A stretch of DNA of 64,000 nucleotides from Ruegeria sp. HKCCSA071 (GCF_017872555.1 NZ_JAEDOX010000001.1:930001-994000), one strand, 5' to 3'. Counted from the first letter of the stretch, positions 1 to 9,787 are shown. A program made the numbers and translations. Notes: generated from the sequence alone by a model not told the origin.

Positions 1-2076
1 CGAGTCGATGCGGGATTTGACAAGTTCAACCTCGCGCTTGGCGGAAACCAGCGGGATCATCACTTCGGGTACCACCGGGGCACCGTTTTTTCGGGCCTCA
101 AGCGTGGCTTCGAAAATCGCACGCGCCTGCATGTCGTAGATCTCGGGCACGGTGACACCCAGACGAACGCCGCGCAGGCCAAGCATGGGGTTGTATTCTG
201 TCATCGCCTCGACCCGGCGTTCGACGTCGGACACGGGCAGGTCCAGCGCCTCGGCCAGTTCCCGTTGCCCGGTGCGCGTTGTCGGCAGGAATTCATGCAA
301 GGGGGGATCGAACAGGCGGATGCAGACAGGCTGGCCTTCCATGATCCTGAACAGCTGAACAAAATCCTCGCGCTGCATCGGAAGCAGGCGTGCCAGCACT
401 GCCGCCCTGCCCGCCGAGGTTTGCGCAAAGATCATTTCGCGCATCACGATCAGACGACCGGGATCAAAGAACATATGTTCGGTCCGGCAAAGACCGATCC
501 CCTGAGCCTGAAAGTTCCGGGCCGTCTGCGCGTCAGCCGGTGTGTCAGCATTGGCGCGGATGTCAATGTCACGCTCGGCATCGGCCCAGCCCATCAGCGT
601 CTGGAAACAGTCATCCAATGCGGCCTCGAGCATGGCGGGCTGGCCGGCCAGCACCTGCCCAGAGCTGCCATCAATGGTGACAATATCGCCGGTTTTGAAC
701 ACGCGCCCATCCGGTGCAGTCAGCATCTTGTCTTTCGTCTGAAACCGCATTTCCGAGGCCCCGACGATACAGGGCAGGCCCAATCCGCGCCCGATCACGG
801 CCGCGTGGCTGGTCATGCCGCCCTTTTCCGTCAGAACCGCTACAGCGGCGTGCATCCCGCGCACATCCTCGGGCGAGGTTTCCCGGCGCACCAGAACACA
901 CGCCTCGCCCCGAGCGGCACTGGCCTGTGCTTCGGCCGAGGTGAACACGATCTTGCCGGTCGAGGCACCGGGGCTGGCACCAATGGCCGTGGTCAGCACA
1001 TCGCGGCGCGCATCGGGGTGGACCTGACGGTGCAGAAGTTCGTTCAGCGCGTGCGGGTCGACACGCATCACCGCCTCTTGCGGCGGTATGATACCGTCTT
1101 CGGCAAGACGTACGGCAATGCGCATGGCCGCGCGGGCCGATCTCTGCACCCGGACGCCATCCAGAATATGCACAGTGCCATCCTGAATGACGAATTCGAC
1201 CTGCATCTCTTCGCGCAGTTTCTGGCGCATCAGGGCGGCATGCGCTTTGACATCGGCAAAAGCTTTGGGCGCGACCTCTTCCAGCGAGGGGCCGCGCGGG
1301 TCTTTTTCCAGAAACAGGGCTGCCACATCTTTGCCCAGCGCATCGCGCCCCTGGCTCTGACTTAGGTAGCGACCGGTGATCTGTGGCATTCCGGTTGTGG
1401 AATCAACCAGTTGCAGAACACCCGATCCGCATTCCCCTTTGCCGACGCCGGGGATCATCTCTTGGATGACCAACCCAAGCCCGGCATCAGCGGGTGCCCC
1501 CTTGGCCTGCCGCAGCAAGCGCGCGGACGTCCCGTCCCATGCACGTGCCATCGAGCGCAGAACACCGATCAACTGTTCGCCCCTGTCCTGCGGAAAGACC
1601 TCGTCGGTTTCGTCCTCGTAGGCGCGCAGCGAATGGCGCAGCCCTTCGCGGCCGTCGGCGTCAATGTCATCAAACACATCCGCATCCAGCCGCGCCACGT
1701 GGATCGCATAGCTTTGAACGAACCTCAGATACAGGGCTGCGGCGGCCTCGGCCCCCATGGTGTCGGACAGGTCGACATAACGGGCATCGTTCATTCCGAT
1801 ATTGAGAACCGCGCCGGGACCGCCCCAATCGGGATCTTCGGAACTGGGCCGGACGCATAGCAACGAGGTCGGATCGAACTGTTCGAGGATCGCCGCAATA
1901 TCCGGGGTTGTCCCTTCGGCGATCTGGTGAACGGCATCAAATGACAGCGCAACGGTTCGGGGCACGGGCAGGTTCAGCCGGACCAGACGTTGCAGACATT
2001 TGGCCCGCCCGCCATGTGTATGGGCGGTGACAGGCGCGTCGGATGTGATGAGCGTCGTATTCGGATTATTCTGCAC
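1..2076 (-). CDS. ppdK: Pyruvate, phosphate dikinase / PEP-utilising enzyme, 3' end outside window
   Basis: Interconverts pyruvate + ATP + phosphate with PEP + AMP + PPi in the cytoplasm. The 692 visible codons read without a stop to the window edge, about three quarters of a usual ~880-residue enzyme. The N-terminal ATP-grasp region comes first, then the swivelling phosphohistidine domain with GGMTSHAAV (His424), then the start of the PEP/pyruvate barrel. The catalytic cysteine region lies beyond the window. I chose the GTG at 2076 because AAAGG stands 7 nt upstream and the following residues (QNNPNTTLIT) look like a native N-terminus. It lies downstream of glyS on the same strand, behind two tandem hairpins. 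A non-PPDK PEP synthase-like relative is possible. Confidence 0.88.
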   Translation of the reverse strand, partial: MQNNPNTTLITSDAPVTAHTHGGRAKCLQRLVRLNLPVPRTVALSFDAVHQIAEGTTPDIAAILEQFDPTSLLCVRPSSEDPDWGGPGAVLNIGMNDARYVDLSDTMGAEAAAALYLRFVQSYAIHVARLDADVFDDIDADGREGLRHSLRAYEDETDEVFPQDRGEQLIGVLRSMARAWDGTSARLLRQAKGAPADAGLGLVIQEMIPGVGKGECGSGVLQLVDSTTGMPQITGRYLSQSQGRDALGKDVAALFLEKDPRGPSLEEVAPKAFADVKAHAALMRQKLREEMQVEFVIQDGTVHILDGVRVQRSARAAMRIAVRLAEDGIIPPQEAVMRVDPHALNELLHRQVHPDARRDVLTTAIGASPGASTGKIVFTSAEAQASAARGEACVLVRRETSPEDVRGMHAAVAVLTEKGGMTSHAAVIGRGLGLPCIVGASEMRFQTKDKMLTAPDGRVFKTGDIVTIDGSSGQVLAGQPAMLEAALDDCFQTLMGWADAERDIDIRANADTPADAQTARNFQAQGIGLCRTEHMFFDPGRLIVMREMIFAQTSAGRAAVLARLLPMQREDFVQLFRIMEGQPVCIRLFDPPLHEFLPTTRTGQRELAEALDLPVSDVERRVEAMTEYNPMLGLRGVRLGVTVPEIYDMQARAIFEATLEARKNGAPVVPEVMIPLVSAKREVELVKSRIDS

Positions 2077-2137
2077 TGCAGCACCTTTTGGTTTGCCTGC
2101 AGCATAAGCGCTTGCGCCCTTCACGCAAGAGCGTTGT

Positions 2138-2159
2138 GGGCGCGCGTGCCAGCGCGCCC
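2138..2159 (-). other. Strong intergenic hairpin between glyS and ppdK
   Basis: An 8-bp perfect GC stem (GGGCGCGC / GCGCGCCC, 6-nt loop) lies 6 bp after the glyS stop. A second weaker stem (CTTGCG / CGCAAG, about 2110-2130) follows. No T-run follows either, so this is better read as an mRNA-processing or attenuating structure than a clean intrinsic terminator. Confidence 0.45.
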
Positions 2160-2165
2160 GGTCGT

Positions 2166-4385
2166 TTACCCTTCGATCCGGGTCAGATCGGCCACGCTGG
2201 AGCAGATCTGACGGATCTGGCTGAGCAGGTTCAGCCGGTTGCGGCGAACAATGTCATTATCGGTGTTGACCTGCACATCCTCAAAGAACGCATCCACCGG
2301 CCCGCGCAGCCCCGCCATGGCGGCCATGGCCGTGGGGAAATCTTCGGATTTCAGCGCGGGTTCGATTTTTGCCTGTGCTGCGTTCAAGGCCGCAAACAAT
2401 GCCTTTTCGCTGTCGGTTTCGGCGAATTTCACATCCGCACCGTAGGAATATTCCACCCCATCCTTTTCCTCGGCCTGGGTCAGGATGTTGTTTGCGCGCT
2501 TGAAACCCTGCACAAGGTTTTCGCCATCCTCAGTCGCGATCACCGCGTTCAGCGCGCGGGCGCGTTTGACCAGCAGATTGAGGTCGTCATTGCCGTCCAT
2601 CGCGATACAGGCATCGATGACGTCATGGCGGATGCCCTCGTCGCGGAGGAAGACCTTGAGGCGGTCGTGGAAGAAGGAGAGGAGATCGTCGGATGCGTCG
2701 GGGATCTTCTTTTCAAGGCTCAGGAAATCGGCGCCCGACACTTCGCCCAGCCTTTCCTTGACAGTCTGGAAGGCTGCGCCAAACACGCCGTGATCTGCGA
2801 TTTCATCCAAAAGTTCGTCAACGTTTTCCGCCGCCAGCGCCTCGTTTGCAGCGCTTTCAGCACGCAGCAGCTGCCCGTCGAAGAACCGATCCAGATGCAG
2901 ACGCAGGTCATTGTCGAGCACCAACCGGATAACCCCCAGCGCTGCCCGGCGCAGAGCAAACGGGTCTTTTGAGCCGGTAGGCTTTTCATCAATCGCCCAG
3001 AACCCCGCCAGCGTGTCCAGCTTGTCGGCCAATGCAACGGTCACCGACAGCGGAGCCGTGGGCACGTCGTCTGATGGCCCCAAAGGCGAGTAGTGCTCTT
3101 GCGCGACGGCGGCCACGGCAGCATCTTCGCCTGCCGCTTCGATGTAATACCGCCCCATAAGGCCCTGAAGTTCAGGGAATTCGTAGACCATTTCCGAGCT
3201 GAGGTCGGCCTTGGCCAGGCACGCGGCTTTTTTGGCCTGATCGGCATCGGCACCGGTCACTGGCGCCAGTTCGCGGGCCAGCGCGGCGATACGGCCGATC
3301 CGGTCAGCTTGCGTTCCCAGTTTGTTGTGGAAGGTGACGTTTTCCAGCGCGCGGGTCCATTGTGCAATGTCCGATTTGGCGATGCGCAGGTCATTTTCCC
3401 AAAAGAACTTGGCATCCGCCAGACGGGCCGACAGAACTTTCTGATTGCCCGCCAGAATGGTCGCGCCATTGTCAGCGGTTTCGCGGTTCGCAACAGTGAC
3501 GAACCGTTCAATCCGGCCCGTTTTGGGATTGCGGACCGAGAAGAACTTTTGGTGTTCTTTCATCGAGGTCTGCAGCACCTCGGGCGGCAGGTCGAGAAAT
3601 TCGTCGTCAATCTGTCCCATCAGGACGACCGGCCATTCGACCAGCCCGGCGACCTCGGCCAGCAGGCCCTTGTCTTCGACCAGCTCAAGACCAGCGGCAA
3701 AGGCCATGTTCTGGGCGTCGTTCCAGATGTGCTGGGCGCGTTCCTCGGGGGAAAGAACCACGAAAGCCCGCTTCAGCTTGGCCGCGTAATCGTCGAAAGA
3801 CGTGACCGAAAAGCGGCTGGGCGCCATGAAGCGGTGGCCTGCTGTGGTGTCGCCGGACGAAATGCCATCGACATCCATTGGCACGACTTGCGCCCCGGTC
3901 TCATCCGTCAGAATGCACAGGATCGAATGCAGCGGGCGCACCCAGCGCAAGCTGCCACTGCCCCAGCGCATTGATTTTGGCCAAGGAAAATTGCGGGTGG
4001 TGGTTTCGAGCACTTCGGCAATGATCTCGGCCGCGGGGCGACCAGCCTTTTCGATGGTGGCGAAATAGATGGCCCCCTTGGGGGTTTCGCGTTCTTCCAG
4101 CTGATCACGGGTCAGGCCCGCGCCGCGCAGAAACCCTTCGATTGCTTTATCAGGCGCGCCGACCTTTGGACCCTTGCGTTCTTCCCGGATGGTGGGGCTT
4201 TTCGCCAGCAGCCCTTCGACCGCCAGCGTCAGGCGGCGGGGCGTGGTCAGGGCGGCCGCGCTTGCATAGGTCAGACCGGCCTCGACCAGACCATCGGTAA
4301 TCCGCTTTTTCAGATCCTCGCCGGCACGGGCTTGCATCCGTGCGGGGATCTCTTCGGAGAACAGTTCGATCAGCAGGTCGGGCAT
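2166..4385 (-). CDS. glyS: Glycine--tRNA ligase beta subunit
   Basis: Beta chain of the heterotetrameric (alpha2beta2) glycyl-tRNA synthetase, which recognises and holds tRNA-Gly while the alpha chain activates glycine. The 739-residue product starts MPDLLIELFSEEIPARMQ, the family's hallmark N-terminus. It continues through the HD-like central region to the C-terminal anticodon-binding part. Length is normal for alphaproteobacteria (about 690-750). The ATG lies 9 bp after the stop of the upstream symporter gene. The alpha subunit (glyQ) is on the same strand about 2.5 kb upstream, separated by gltS, a DUF6446 gene and the oppositely oriented marC. Confidence 0.97.
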   Translation of the reverse strand: MPDLLIELFSEEIPARMQARAGEDLKKRITDGLVEAGLTYASAAALTTPRRLTLAVEGLLAKSPTIREERKGPKVGAPDKAIEGFLRGAGLTRDQLEERETPKGAIYFATIEKAGRPAAEIIAEVLETTTRNFPWPKSMRWGSGSLRWVRPLHSILCILTDETGAQVVPMDVDGISSGDTTAGHRFMAPSRFSVTSFDDYAAKLKRAFVVLSPEERAQHIWNDAQNMAFAAGLELVEDKGLLAEVAGLVEWPVVLMGQIDDEFLDLPPEVLQTSMKEHQKFFSVRNPKTGRIERFVTVANRETADNGATILAGNQKVLSARLADAKFFWENDLRIAKSDIAQWTRALENVTFHNKLGTQADRIGRIAALARELAPVTGADADQAKKAACLAKADLSSEMVYEFPELQGLMGRYYIEAAGEDAAVAAVAQEHYSPLGPSDDVPTAPLSVTVALADKLDTLAGFWAIDEKPTGSKDPFALRRAALGVIRLVLDNDLRLHLDRFFDGQLLRAESAANEALAAENVDELLDEIADHGVFGAAFQTVKERLGEVSGADFLSLEKKIPDASDDLLSFFHDRLKVFLRDEGIRHDVIDACIAMDGNDDLNLLVKRARALNAVIATEDGENLVQGFKRANNILTQAEEKDGVEYSYGADVKFAETDSEKALFAALNAAQAKIEPALKSEDFPTAMAAMAGLRGPVDAFFEDVQVNTDNDIVRRNRLNLLSQIRQICSSVADLTRIEG

Positions 4386-4394
4386 TGTCGGTCC

Positions 4395-5606
4395 TTAGAA
4401 ATTGACGATCGTCTGAATGACGATGGCATTGGCGATATCCACAAAGAAGGCGGATACAAGGGGCAGCACGATAAAGGCAATAGGCGATGGGCCATATCGC
4501 TTGGTCACGGCTGTCATATTTGCGATAGCGGTGGGTGTGGCCCCCAACGCAAAGCCGCCAAATCCGGCGGCAAGTACAGCCGCGCGATAGTTGGACCCCA
4601 TGACCGGGAACAGCACCCAGAGGACGAACAGCACCGCGAACACCGTCTGCGCTGTCATGATCACGGCAATGGCCATGCCAAGCTGCGCAATGGTCCAGAG
4701 TTGCAGGCTCATCAGCGACATTGCCAGAAACGCGCCCAGCGCAAATTCCGAAATCAGCGCCAGCGATGGTGTGCGCGACACTTTCGGAGCGCCGGGAAAC
4801 AGCGCGTCCCGCAGATTGGCGATCACGATGCCCATGATCAGGCAAGGCACGAACAGCGGCAGTTTCAGCCCGGCGGCAGCAATTGATTCATTCAGTGCAT
4901 ATCCCAAGATGATCGCCAGGTTCAGGTGCAGCAGGACGCGCATGACGGTCAGATGATCGATGCTTGTGGTGTGCCCGTCATGCTCATCCGGCAATCCGAC
5001 GCTGGGTTCTTCGTCAGGGCGGTCAGGCGTCAGGCCGCGCCGTTCGACCAGCAGGCGCGCAATCGGGCCGCCAACTAGCGCGGCAAGCACCAATCCAAGG
5101 GTGGCGACGGCCACACCCAGTTCGGTCGCGCCGTCTAACCCCGTTGCCTGCGCCACGTCCGGCGCCCATGCGATTGCCGTACCGTGCCCACCGATCAGGG
5201 CGGCCGATCCGAACAACACACCGGCCTGTGCGGGATAGCCGAAGATCGCCGCCCCAGCGGCACCAATCACATTCTGAAAGACAATCGTCGCCAGAGTGAG
5301 AATCAAAAGCAAGATTAACGGCTTACCGCCCGCAATGAGGTCAGACAGGCGGGCATTCAGGCCGATCCCGGCAAAAAACAGGACCAGCAGGAAATCGCGG
5401 GCCGTCAGGCCAAAGGACAGTTCAATCCCGAATACCAGATAGAACGTCAGAACCACCAGCGAAGCCAGCAGGCCCCCTGTTACGGGTTCCGGGATGTTGA
5501 AATTGCGCAGGGTTGCCACACGGGCATTGATCTCGGCCCCGATCAGAAAGACCGCAAACCCCAGAGTGGCCGTCAGGAAATCGGGGATTTCTATGACATG
5601 GCCCAC
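4395..5606 (-). CDS. gltS: GltS-type sodium/glutamate symporter family protein
   Basis: Inner-membrane secondary transporter of the ESS (glutamate:Na+ symporter) family. The 403 residues form about ten hydrophobic helices in two halves with a charged central loop around residues 205-225. Family-like features are the IPEPVTGGLLA stretch in the first third and GGHGTAIAW in the middle. I chose the GTG at 5606 because AAGGAG ends 6 nt upstream and partly overlaps the stop of the preceding gene. An in-frame ATG 12 codons earlier would overlap that gene. It sits between DUF6446 and glyS and probably shares their transcript. The substrate is inferred from family only. Confidence 0.88.
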   Translation of the reverse strand: MGHVIEIPDFLTATLGFAVFLIGAEINARVATLRNFNIPEPVTGGLLASLVVLTFYLVFGIELSFGLTARDFLLVLFFAGIGLNARLSDLIAGGKPLILLLILTLATIVFQNVIGAAGAAIFGYPAQAGVLFGSAALIGGHGTAIAWAPDVAQATGLDGATELGVAVATLGLVLAALVGGPIARLLVERRGLTPDRPDEEPSVGLPDEHDGHTTSIDHLTVMRVLLHLNLAIILGYALNESIAAAGLKLPLFVPCLIMGIVIANLRDALFPGAPKVSRTPSLALISEFALGAFLAMSLMSLQLWTIAQLGMAIAVIMTAQTVFAVLFVLWVLFPVMGSNYRAAVLAAGFGGFALGATPTAIANMTAVTKRYGPSPIAFIVLPLVSAFFVDIANAIVIQTIVNF

Positions 5607-5617
5607 GGTCTGCTCCT

Positions 5618-6139
5618 TCAGTTTTCCGGGCGCGGCGGGCATTCCTCGCCCACGACGGTACCGTCATAAGCTTTTTCACCGCAATTGTTCAACGCGTGCC
5701 AGACATAGCCCTTGCCATCCGCGGAGATCGCCACGATCCGGTCGACGCCGAAGTGGATGTTCTTCACCCCCATGAACGCCCGCGCCTGCCCGGATTCAAG
5801 CGCATCCGCCAATGACACCGCATCGTAGCATTCAAACCATCCCGGTGCAGTCAGGGGTTCAGGGTTTTCGACAGGCACGTATCCAGCCATCTGGTCTGGC
5901 ATCAATTCGGTTTCGAAACAGGCGCGATACCGGATCGGCGAACTGTCCGCGTCGATTGCCTGAAACCCGGAATAGGCGATGGGCTCGGGCACACCGTTCG
6001 CATCCGTCGTCAGGGCAACGTCCTGCCCCGGTTGCGGTTCGACCTCATAATAATAGCCGTAGACCTGTAGATAATACATGCCGAGGCCTGCCACGATGGC
6101 CGACAGCAGCAGAAGAATTGCCAGCAGTTTTCCCGTCAT
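5618..6139 (-). CDS. DUF6446 family membrane-anchored protein
   Basis: 173 residues with an N-terminal hydrophobic anchor or uncleaved signal (about residues 4-22) followed by a polar, probably periplasmic domain. That domain contains three cysteines in motifs such as RYRACFETELM and NNCGEKAYD. I recognise it as the small protein that commonly sits beside glyS in Rhodobacteraceae (DUF6446). No catalytic motif is visible and its function is unknown. Its stop is 12 bp before the GTG of gltS, so the two are probably cotranscribed and may be translationally coupled. Confidence 0.8.
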   Translation of the reverse strand: MTGKLLAILLLLSAIVAGLGMYYLQVYGYYYEVEPQPGQDVALTTDANGVPEPIAYSGFQAIDADSSPIRYRACFETELMPDQMAGYVPVENPEPLTAPGWFECYDAVSLADALESGQARAFMGVKNIHFGVDRIVAISADGKGYVWHALNNCGEKAYDGTVVGEECPPRPEN

Positions 6140-6217
6140 CTTTCAGACCGCCTCTTTCAAGTTCTTGTAAAATAGGACAGGTTTCATCGGGGAACAGGTA
6201 GAAACGAGGTCTACACG

Positions 6218-6850
6218 ATGGAATCCACCTTTGCCGTCGGATTTTTCGGCGCATTGTTTGCGATCATGAACCCGGTCACCAACCTGCCGGTGTTTCTGAG
6301 CGTCACTCAGGACCTGTCTGCCACCGAACAGCGCAAGATTGCGGTCAAAACCGTGATCTACTGCCTGATCCTTGGCGGTGCCTTTGCCCTGGTCGGCAGT
6401 CAGGCGCTTGGCCTTTTTGGCATCAGCGTCAATCATCTGCGCGTCGCCGGTGGTCTGGTTGTAATGATGATCGGTCTGAACATGCTGAACGGACACGAAA
6501 GCACCTCTCATCACGGGACGAAGGGGGAAAAGGACGCTTACCCCGAACCCGACACCGTCGCCTTTTATCCGCTGGCCTTTCCCATTCTGGTCGGCCCCGG
6601 CACCATCACCACGCTGATCCTGTATGCGCACCAGATCAAGAAGCCCGTAGAAGCCTTTGTTTATGCAGGTGTATACCTTGCTATTGTCGGCCTGCTTCTG
6701 ATCACGTTCTGGAACGCGGCCTGGCTGGCCCAACGCCTGTCCGACACCGCGCGCGTGATCATGAGCCGCTTTATGGGGATGATTCTGGCGGCTATCGCCG
6801 TCAGCATGATTGCGGACGGCCTGAAAGCCCTGTTGCCGGGACTGGCCTGA
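6218..6850 (+). CDS. MarC family integral membrane protein
   Basis: 210-residue inner-membrane protein with six predicted helices. It has the family's NP-containing first helix (AIMNPVTNLPVF) and the conserved ILVGPGTITT motif around residue 125. MarC/UPF0056 proteins were once linked to antibiotic resistance, but their transported substrate is not established. The gene runs against its neighbours: it is divergent from the DUF6446 gene and convergent with glyQ, whose stop lies only 5 bp beyond its own. Confidence 0.9.
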   Translation: MESTFAVGFFGALFAIMNPVTNLPVFLSVTQDLSATEQRKIAVKTVIYCLILGGAFALVGSQALGLFGISVNHLRVAGGLVVMMIGLNMLNGHESTSHHGTKGEKDAYPEPDTVAFYPLAFPILVGPGTITTLILYAHQIKKPVEAFVYAGVYLAIVGLLLITFWNAAWLAQRLSDTARVIMSRFMGMILAAIAVSMIADGLKALLPGLA

Positions 6851-6855
6851 TCGCC

Positions 6856-7788
6856 TCATCCGGCGCTGAACCCGGCCGCCTCGGTCTGCACAAAGGCATC
6901 CGCGCATTGCTTGGCCAGCGCCCGCACGCGCCCGATATAGGCCTGCCGTTCGGTGACCGAGATCACGCCCCGCGCATCCAGCAGGTTGAAGATGTGTGAC
7001 GCCTTGATGCATTGGTCATAGGCCGGATGCGCCATGATGATGCGCTTGCCGGTTTTCGGATCGTCATGCGCCTGCGCCAGGATCGTGGCGCATTCAGCCT
7101 CGGCCTCTTCGAAATGGCGCAGCAGAACCTCGGTATTGGCGACGTCAAAATTCCAGCGGGCGTATTCCTCTTCGGTCTGTTTGAAGATGTCGCCATAGGT
7201 CAAAGCGCTGGGGGATTGCGGATCGTTGAACGGCATGTCCATCACGTGGTCGATGCCCAGCACATACATGGCCAGACGCTCGAGCCCATAGGTCAGCTCG
7301 CCCGAGACAGGCGCGCAGTCATGGCCGCCGACCTGCTGGAAGTAGGTGAACTGGCTGACTTCCATTCCGTCACACCAAACCTCCCAGCCAAGCCCCCACG
7401 CGCCGAGTGTAGGGCTTTCCCAGTCGTCTTCGACAAAGCGGATATCATGCAGATCCATGTCGATGCCAATGGCCTGAAGGCTGCCCAGATACAGCTCCTG
7501 CAAATCCGGCGGGCTGGGTTTGATCAGCACCTGGTACTGGTAGTAATGCTGAAGCCGGTTGGGGTTTTCGCCATAGCGCCCGTCCGTGGGACGGCGCGAC
7601 GGCTGAACATAGGCTGCGGCCCAGGCCTTGGACCCCAGCGCCCGCAAAGTGGTTGCGGGATGGAACGTCCCCGCCCCGACCTCCATGTCATAGGGTTGCA
7701 GAATCGCACAGCCTTTCGAGGCCCAGTAGGACTGAAGCCTGAGGATGATTTCCTGAAATGAACGCGGTGCGCTGGTCGGTTCGGTCAT
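6856..7788 (-). CDS. glyQ: Glycine--tRNA ligase alpha subunit
   Basis: Catalytic subunit of bacterial alpha2beta2 glycyl-tRNA synthetase; it forms glycyl-adenylate and charges tRNA-Gly. The 310 residues match the family's usual ~300. Recognisable stretches are [19 protein letters not shown] at the N-terminus, [15 protein letters not shown], and [19 protein letters not shown] in the middle. I chose the ATG at 7788; the reading frame extends 44 codons upstream, but that part is low-complexity and unlike the family. It faces marC tail to tail. Confidence 0.97.
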   Translation of the reverse strand: MTEPTSAPRSFQEIILRLQSYWASKGCAILQPYDMEVGAGTFHPATTLRALGSKAWAAAYVQPSRRPTDGRYGENPNRLQHYYQYQVLIKPSPPDLQELYLGSLQAIGIDMDLHDIRFVEDDWESPTLGAWGLGWEVWCDGMEVSQFTYFQQVGGHDCAPVSGELTYGLERLAMYVLGIDHVMDMPFNDPQSPSALTYGDIFKQTEEEYARWNFDVANTEVLLRHFEEAEAECATILAQAHDDPKTGKRIIMAHPAYDQCIKASHIFNLLDARGVISVTERQAYIGRVRALAKQCADAFVQTEAAGFSAG

Positions 7789-7995
7789 GACATTCCCTCT
7801 GGGCGCCCCGTGCGCCCGGTTCCGGTCGGTTTGGCCCTTCCTATGCAAGGGGCCGAGGGGCGTCAACGGGGCTTTGGGCTGCGGCTGTATCTGCGCGGCC
7901 ACACCACAAATTCCCCGCATTCACAGCATGGTATTTGGCAAATGAAATCGCGTATTCTGCCCCTCAGTACAAACACCGCATAACACGGGCAGACT

Positions 7996-9735
7996 ATGAC
8001 ACGCGTATTTTCAGCAGTTCTTTTGTTTCTTCTGGTCGGCCTGCGCGCCGCGACCGCTCAACAAGACCCCGGCGTCTGGGTTCAGGTCGAGGCGCAGCCG
8101 TCGCTGCGCGAAGCGCAGGACCGGGCGCAAGCCTATGCCAGCACCCTGCCCGACGTGAACGGGTTTCGGCTGAACAGTGGCTGGTATGCCATCGTGATCG
8201 GCCCTTATGCACGCGGGGATGCCGAGCAGGTATTGCGCGTTTACCGGGCCGAGGGGCAGATCCCGCGTGACAGCTTTGTCGCGTTTTCAAGCTCGTTGGG
8301 GCAACAGTTCTGGCCCGTCGGCGAAAACGCCCTGAACCGCGACGCTGTAAGCGCGCCGACGGAACCGGCAGCGCAGCCGCAAGAAACCCTGACAATCGCG
8401 ACCCCACAGGTTTCGGATGAAACCCGCGCACAAGCATTGCAGTCCGAGCGTCTTTTGACGGCGCAGGAACGGAAAGACTTGCAAACGGCCCTGCAAGCGG
8501 CTGGGTTCTATAATTCGACCATTGATGGTGCTTTCGGTCAGGGAACCCGCCGGTCGATGGGCGATTGGCAGCGGTTCAACGGGTATGAGGCGACGGGCGT
8601 TCTGACCACGGCTCAGCGCAAGGCCCTGATGGATGAATACAACGCGCCGCTGATCTCGGCCGGGATGGACCGGTATTCCGATGACGCGGCCGGAATTGCG
8701 CTGGACATGCCGTTGGGTACAGTCAGCTTTGACCGCTATGAGGCACCGTTCGTGCATTTCAAAAGCGCCTCGGATCTGAAGACCCAGGCCCTTTTGATCA
8801 GTCAGGAGGGTGACAAGAACACGCTGCGCGCCCTTTACCAGGTGATGCAGTCGCTTGAAATTGTTCCGCTGAACGGCCCGCGTGAGCTGGGCCGCGACCA
8901 GTTTACCCTTGAAGGGCGCGGCAATGGGATCGTTTCATTCACGCAGGCGCGGTTGGCCGATGGAATGATCAAGGGCTTTACGCTGGTCTGGCCCGAAGGG
9001 GACGAGGCGCGCCGCCTGCGTGTTCTGGCTGCGATGGCGACCAGCCTGAGCACAACGGACGCGGTTCTGGATGCCGCCGCCGGTGCGGATGCGGAACAGC
9101 GCATCGATCTGGTCTCGGGTCTTCAGATCCGCAAGCCGCGGCTGTCGCGGTCGGGCTTTTTCGCTGGTGCGGACGGCACGGTTCTGACGGTGTCGGAAGC
9201 CGCCGAAAGCTGCACCCGGATCACCCTGGAGGGGGATCAGGAGGTTCAACTGGCGCTGACGGACCAGGAGCTTGGTGTTTCGGTCCTGCGCCCTGCAAAA
9301 GCCCTTGCACCCATGAGTGTTGCTGCTTTCAGCACCACCCAGCCGCGCATTCAGTCCGAAGTGGCCGTATCCGGCTTTTCCTATCAGGGGGCTTTGGGCG
9401 CACCGACGCTGACCTACGGTCAAATCGCGGATATCCGTGGCCTGAACGGCGAGACAGGTATCAAACGGCTGGCCCTGAACGCACAGCCCGGCGATGCGGG
9501 CGGACCGGTCTTCAACGACAGTGGCAACGTGGTTGGCATGTTGCTGCCGACACCGTCAGAGGGGCGCACGCTGCCCGCGTCTGTCAGCCTTGCGGCAACG
9601 GTCGAGCGGTTGACAGAAATCCTGACGAAAGCCGGTGTTTCCGGTCTGTCGAGCGAGGAAACTACCCGGATTTCCCCCAACGAATTGAACCGGCGCGCAA
9701 CCGGAATGACGGTTCTGGTGCACTGCTGGGACTGA
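7996..9735 (+). CDS. Secreted SPOR-like / peptidoglycan-binding protein with inactive trypsin-like domain
   Basis: 579 residues. A signal peptide (residues 1-22, ending ATAQQ) is followed by a SPOR-like segment (about 27-95, with GWYAIVIGPYARGDAEQVLR). A PG_binding_1 domain lies at about 150-215 (AGFYNSTIDGAFGQGTRRSM). The C-terminal third is a chymotrypsin/HtrA-like fold (about 380-560). The position of the nucleophile reads GDAGGP with Ala501 where active enzymes have Ser. The His region (VLTVSEAAESC, 396-406) has no histidine and the usual Asp motif is not recognisable. It is probably periplasmic and wall-associated. It is followed by a strong bidirectional terminator. Confidence 0.82.
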   Translation: MTRVFSAVLLFLLVGLRAATAQQDPGVWVQVEAQPSLREAQDRAQAYASTLPDVNGFRLNSGWYAIVIGPYARGDAEQVLRVYRAEGQIPRDSFVAFSSSLGQQFWPVGENALNRDAVSAPTEPAAQPQETLTIATPQVSDETRAQALQSERLLTAQERKDLQTALQAAGFYNSTIDGAFGQGTRRSMGDWQRFNGYEATGVLTTAQRKALMDEYNAPLISAGMDRYSDDAAGIALDMPLGTVSFDRYEAPFVHFKSASDLKTQALLISQEGDKNTLRALYQVMQSLEIVPLNGPRELGRDQFTLEGRGNGIVSFTQARLADGMIKGFTLVWPEGDEARRLRVLAAMATSLSTTDAVLDAAAGADAEQRIDLVSGLQIRKPRLSRSGFFAGADGTVLTVSEAAESCTRITLEGDQEVQLALTDQELGVSVLRPAKALAPMSVAAFSTTQPRIQSEVAVSGFSYQGALGAPTLTYGQIADIRGLNGETGIKRLALNAQPGDAGGPVFNDSGNVVGMLLPTPSEGRTLPASVSLAATVERLTEILTKAGVSGLSSEETTRISPNELNRRATGMTVLVHCWD

Positions 9736-9758
9736 GCCCGCGCAGATATTGAAACACC

Positions 9759-9787
9759 AAAGCGCCGCATGAACCTGCGGCGCTTTT
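9759..9787. terminator. Bidirectional intrinsic terminator
   Basis: An 11-bp stem AAAGCGCCGCA / TGCGGCGCTTT with a 6-nt loop, flanked by T-rich sequence on the + strand and by A-rich sequence that gives T on the - strand. It lies between two convergent genes, the protease-like gene ending at 9735 and the ThDP enzyme gene ending at 9793, and suits both. Confidence 0.85.

Noticed and set aside
265-1365. 366-codon + strand ORF
   Set aside because: Antisense shadow of the pyruvate phosphate dikinase gene, whose motifs read clearly on the other strand.
2088-3974. Two long + strand ORFs of 293-294 codons
   Set aside because: They mirror glyS codons and have no domain features of their own.
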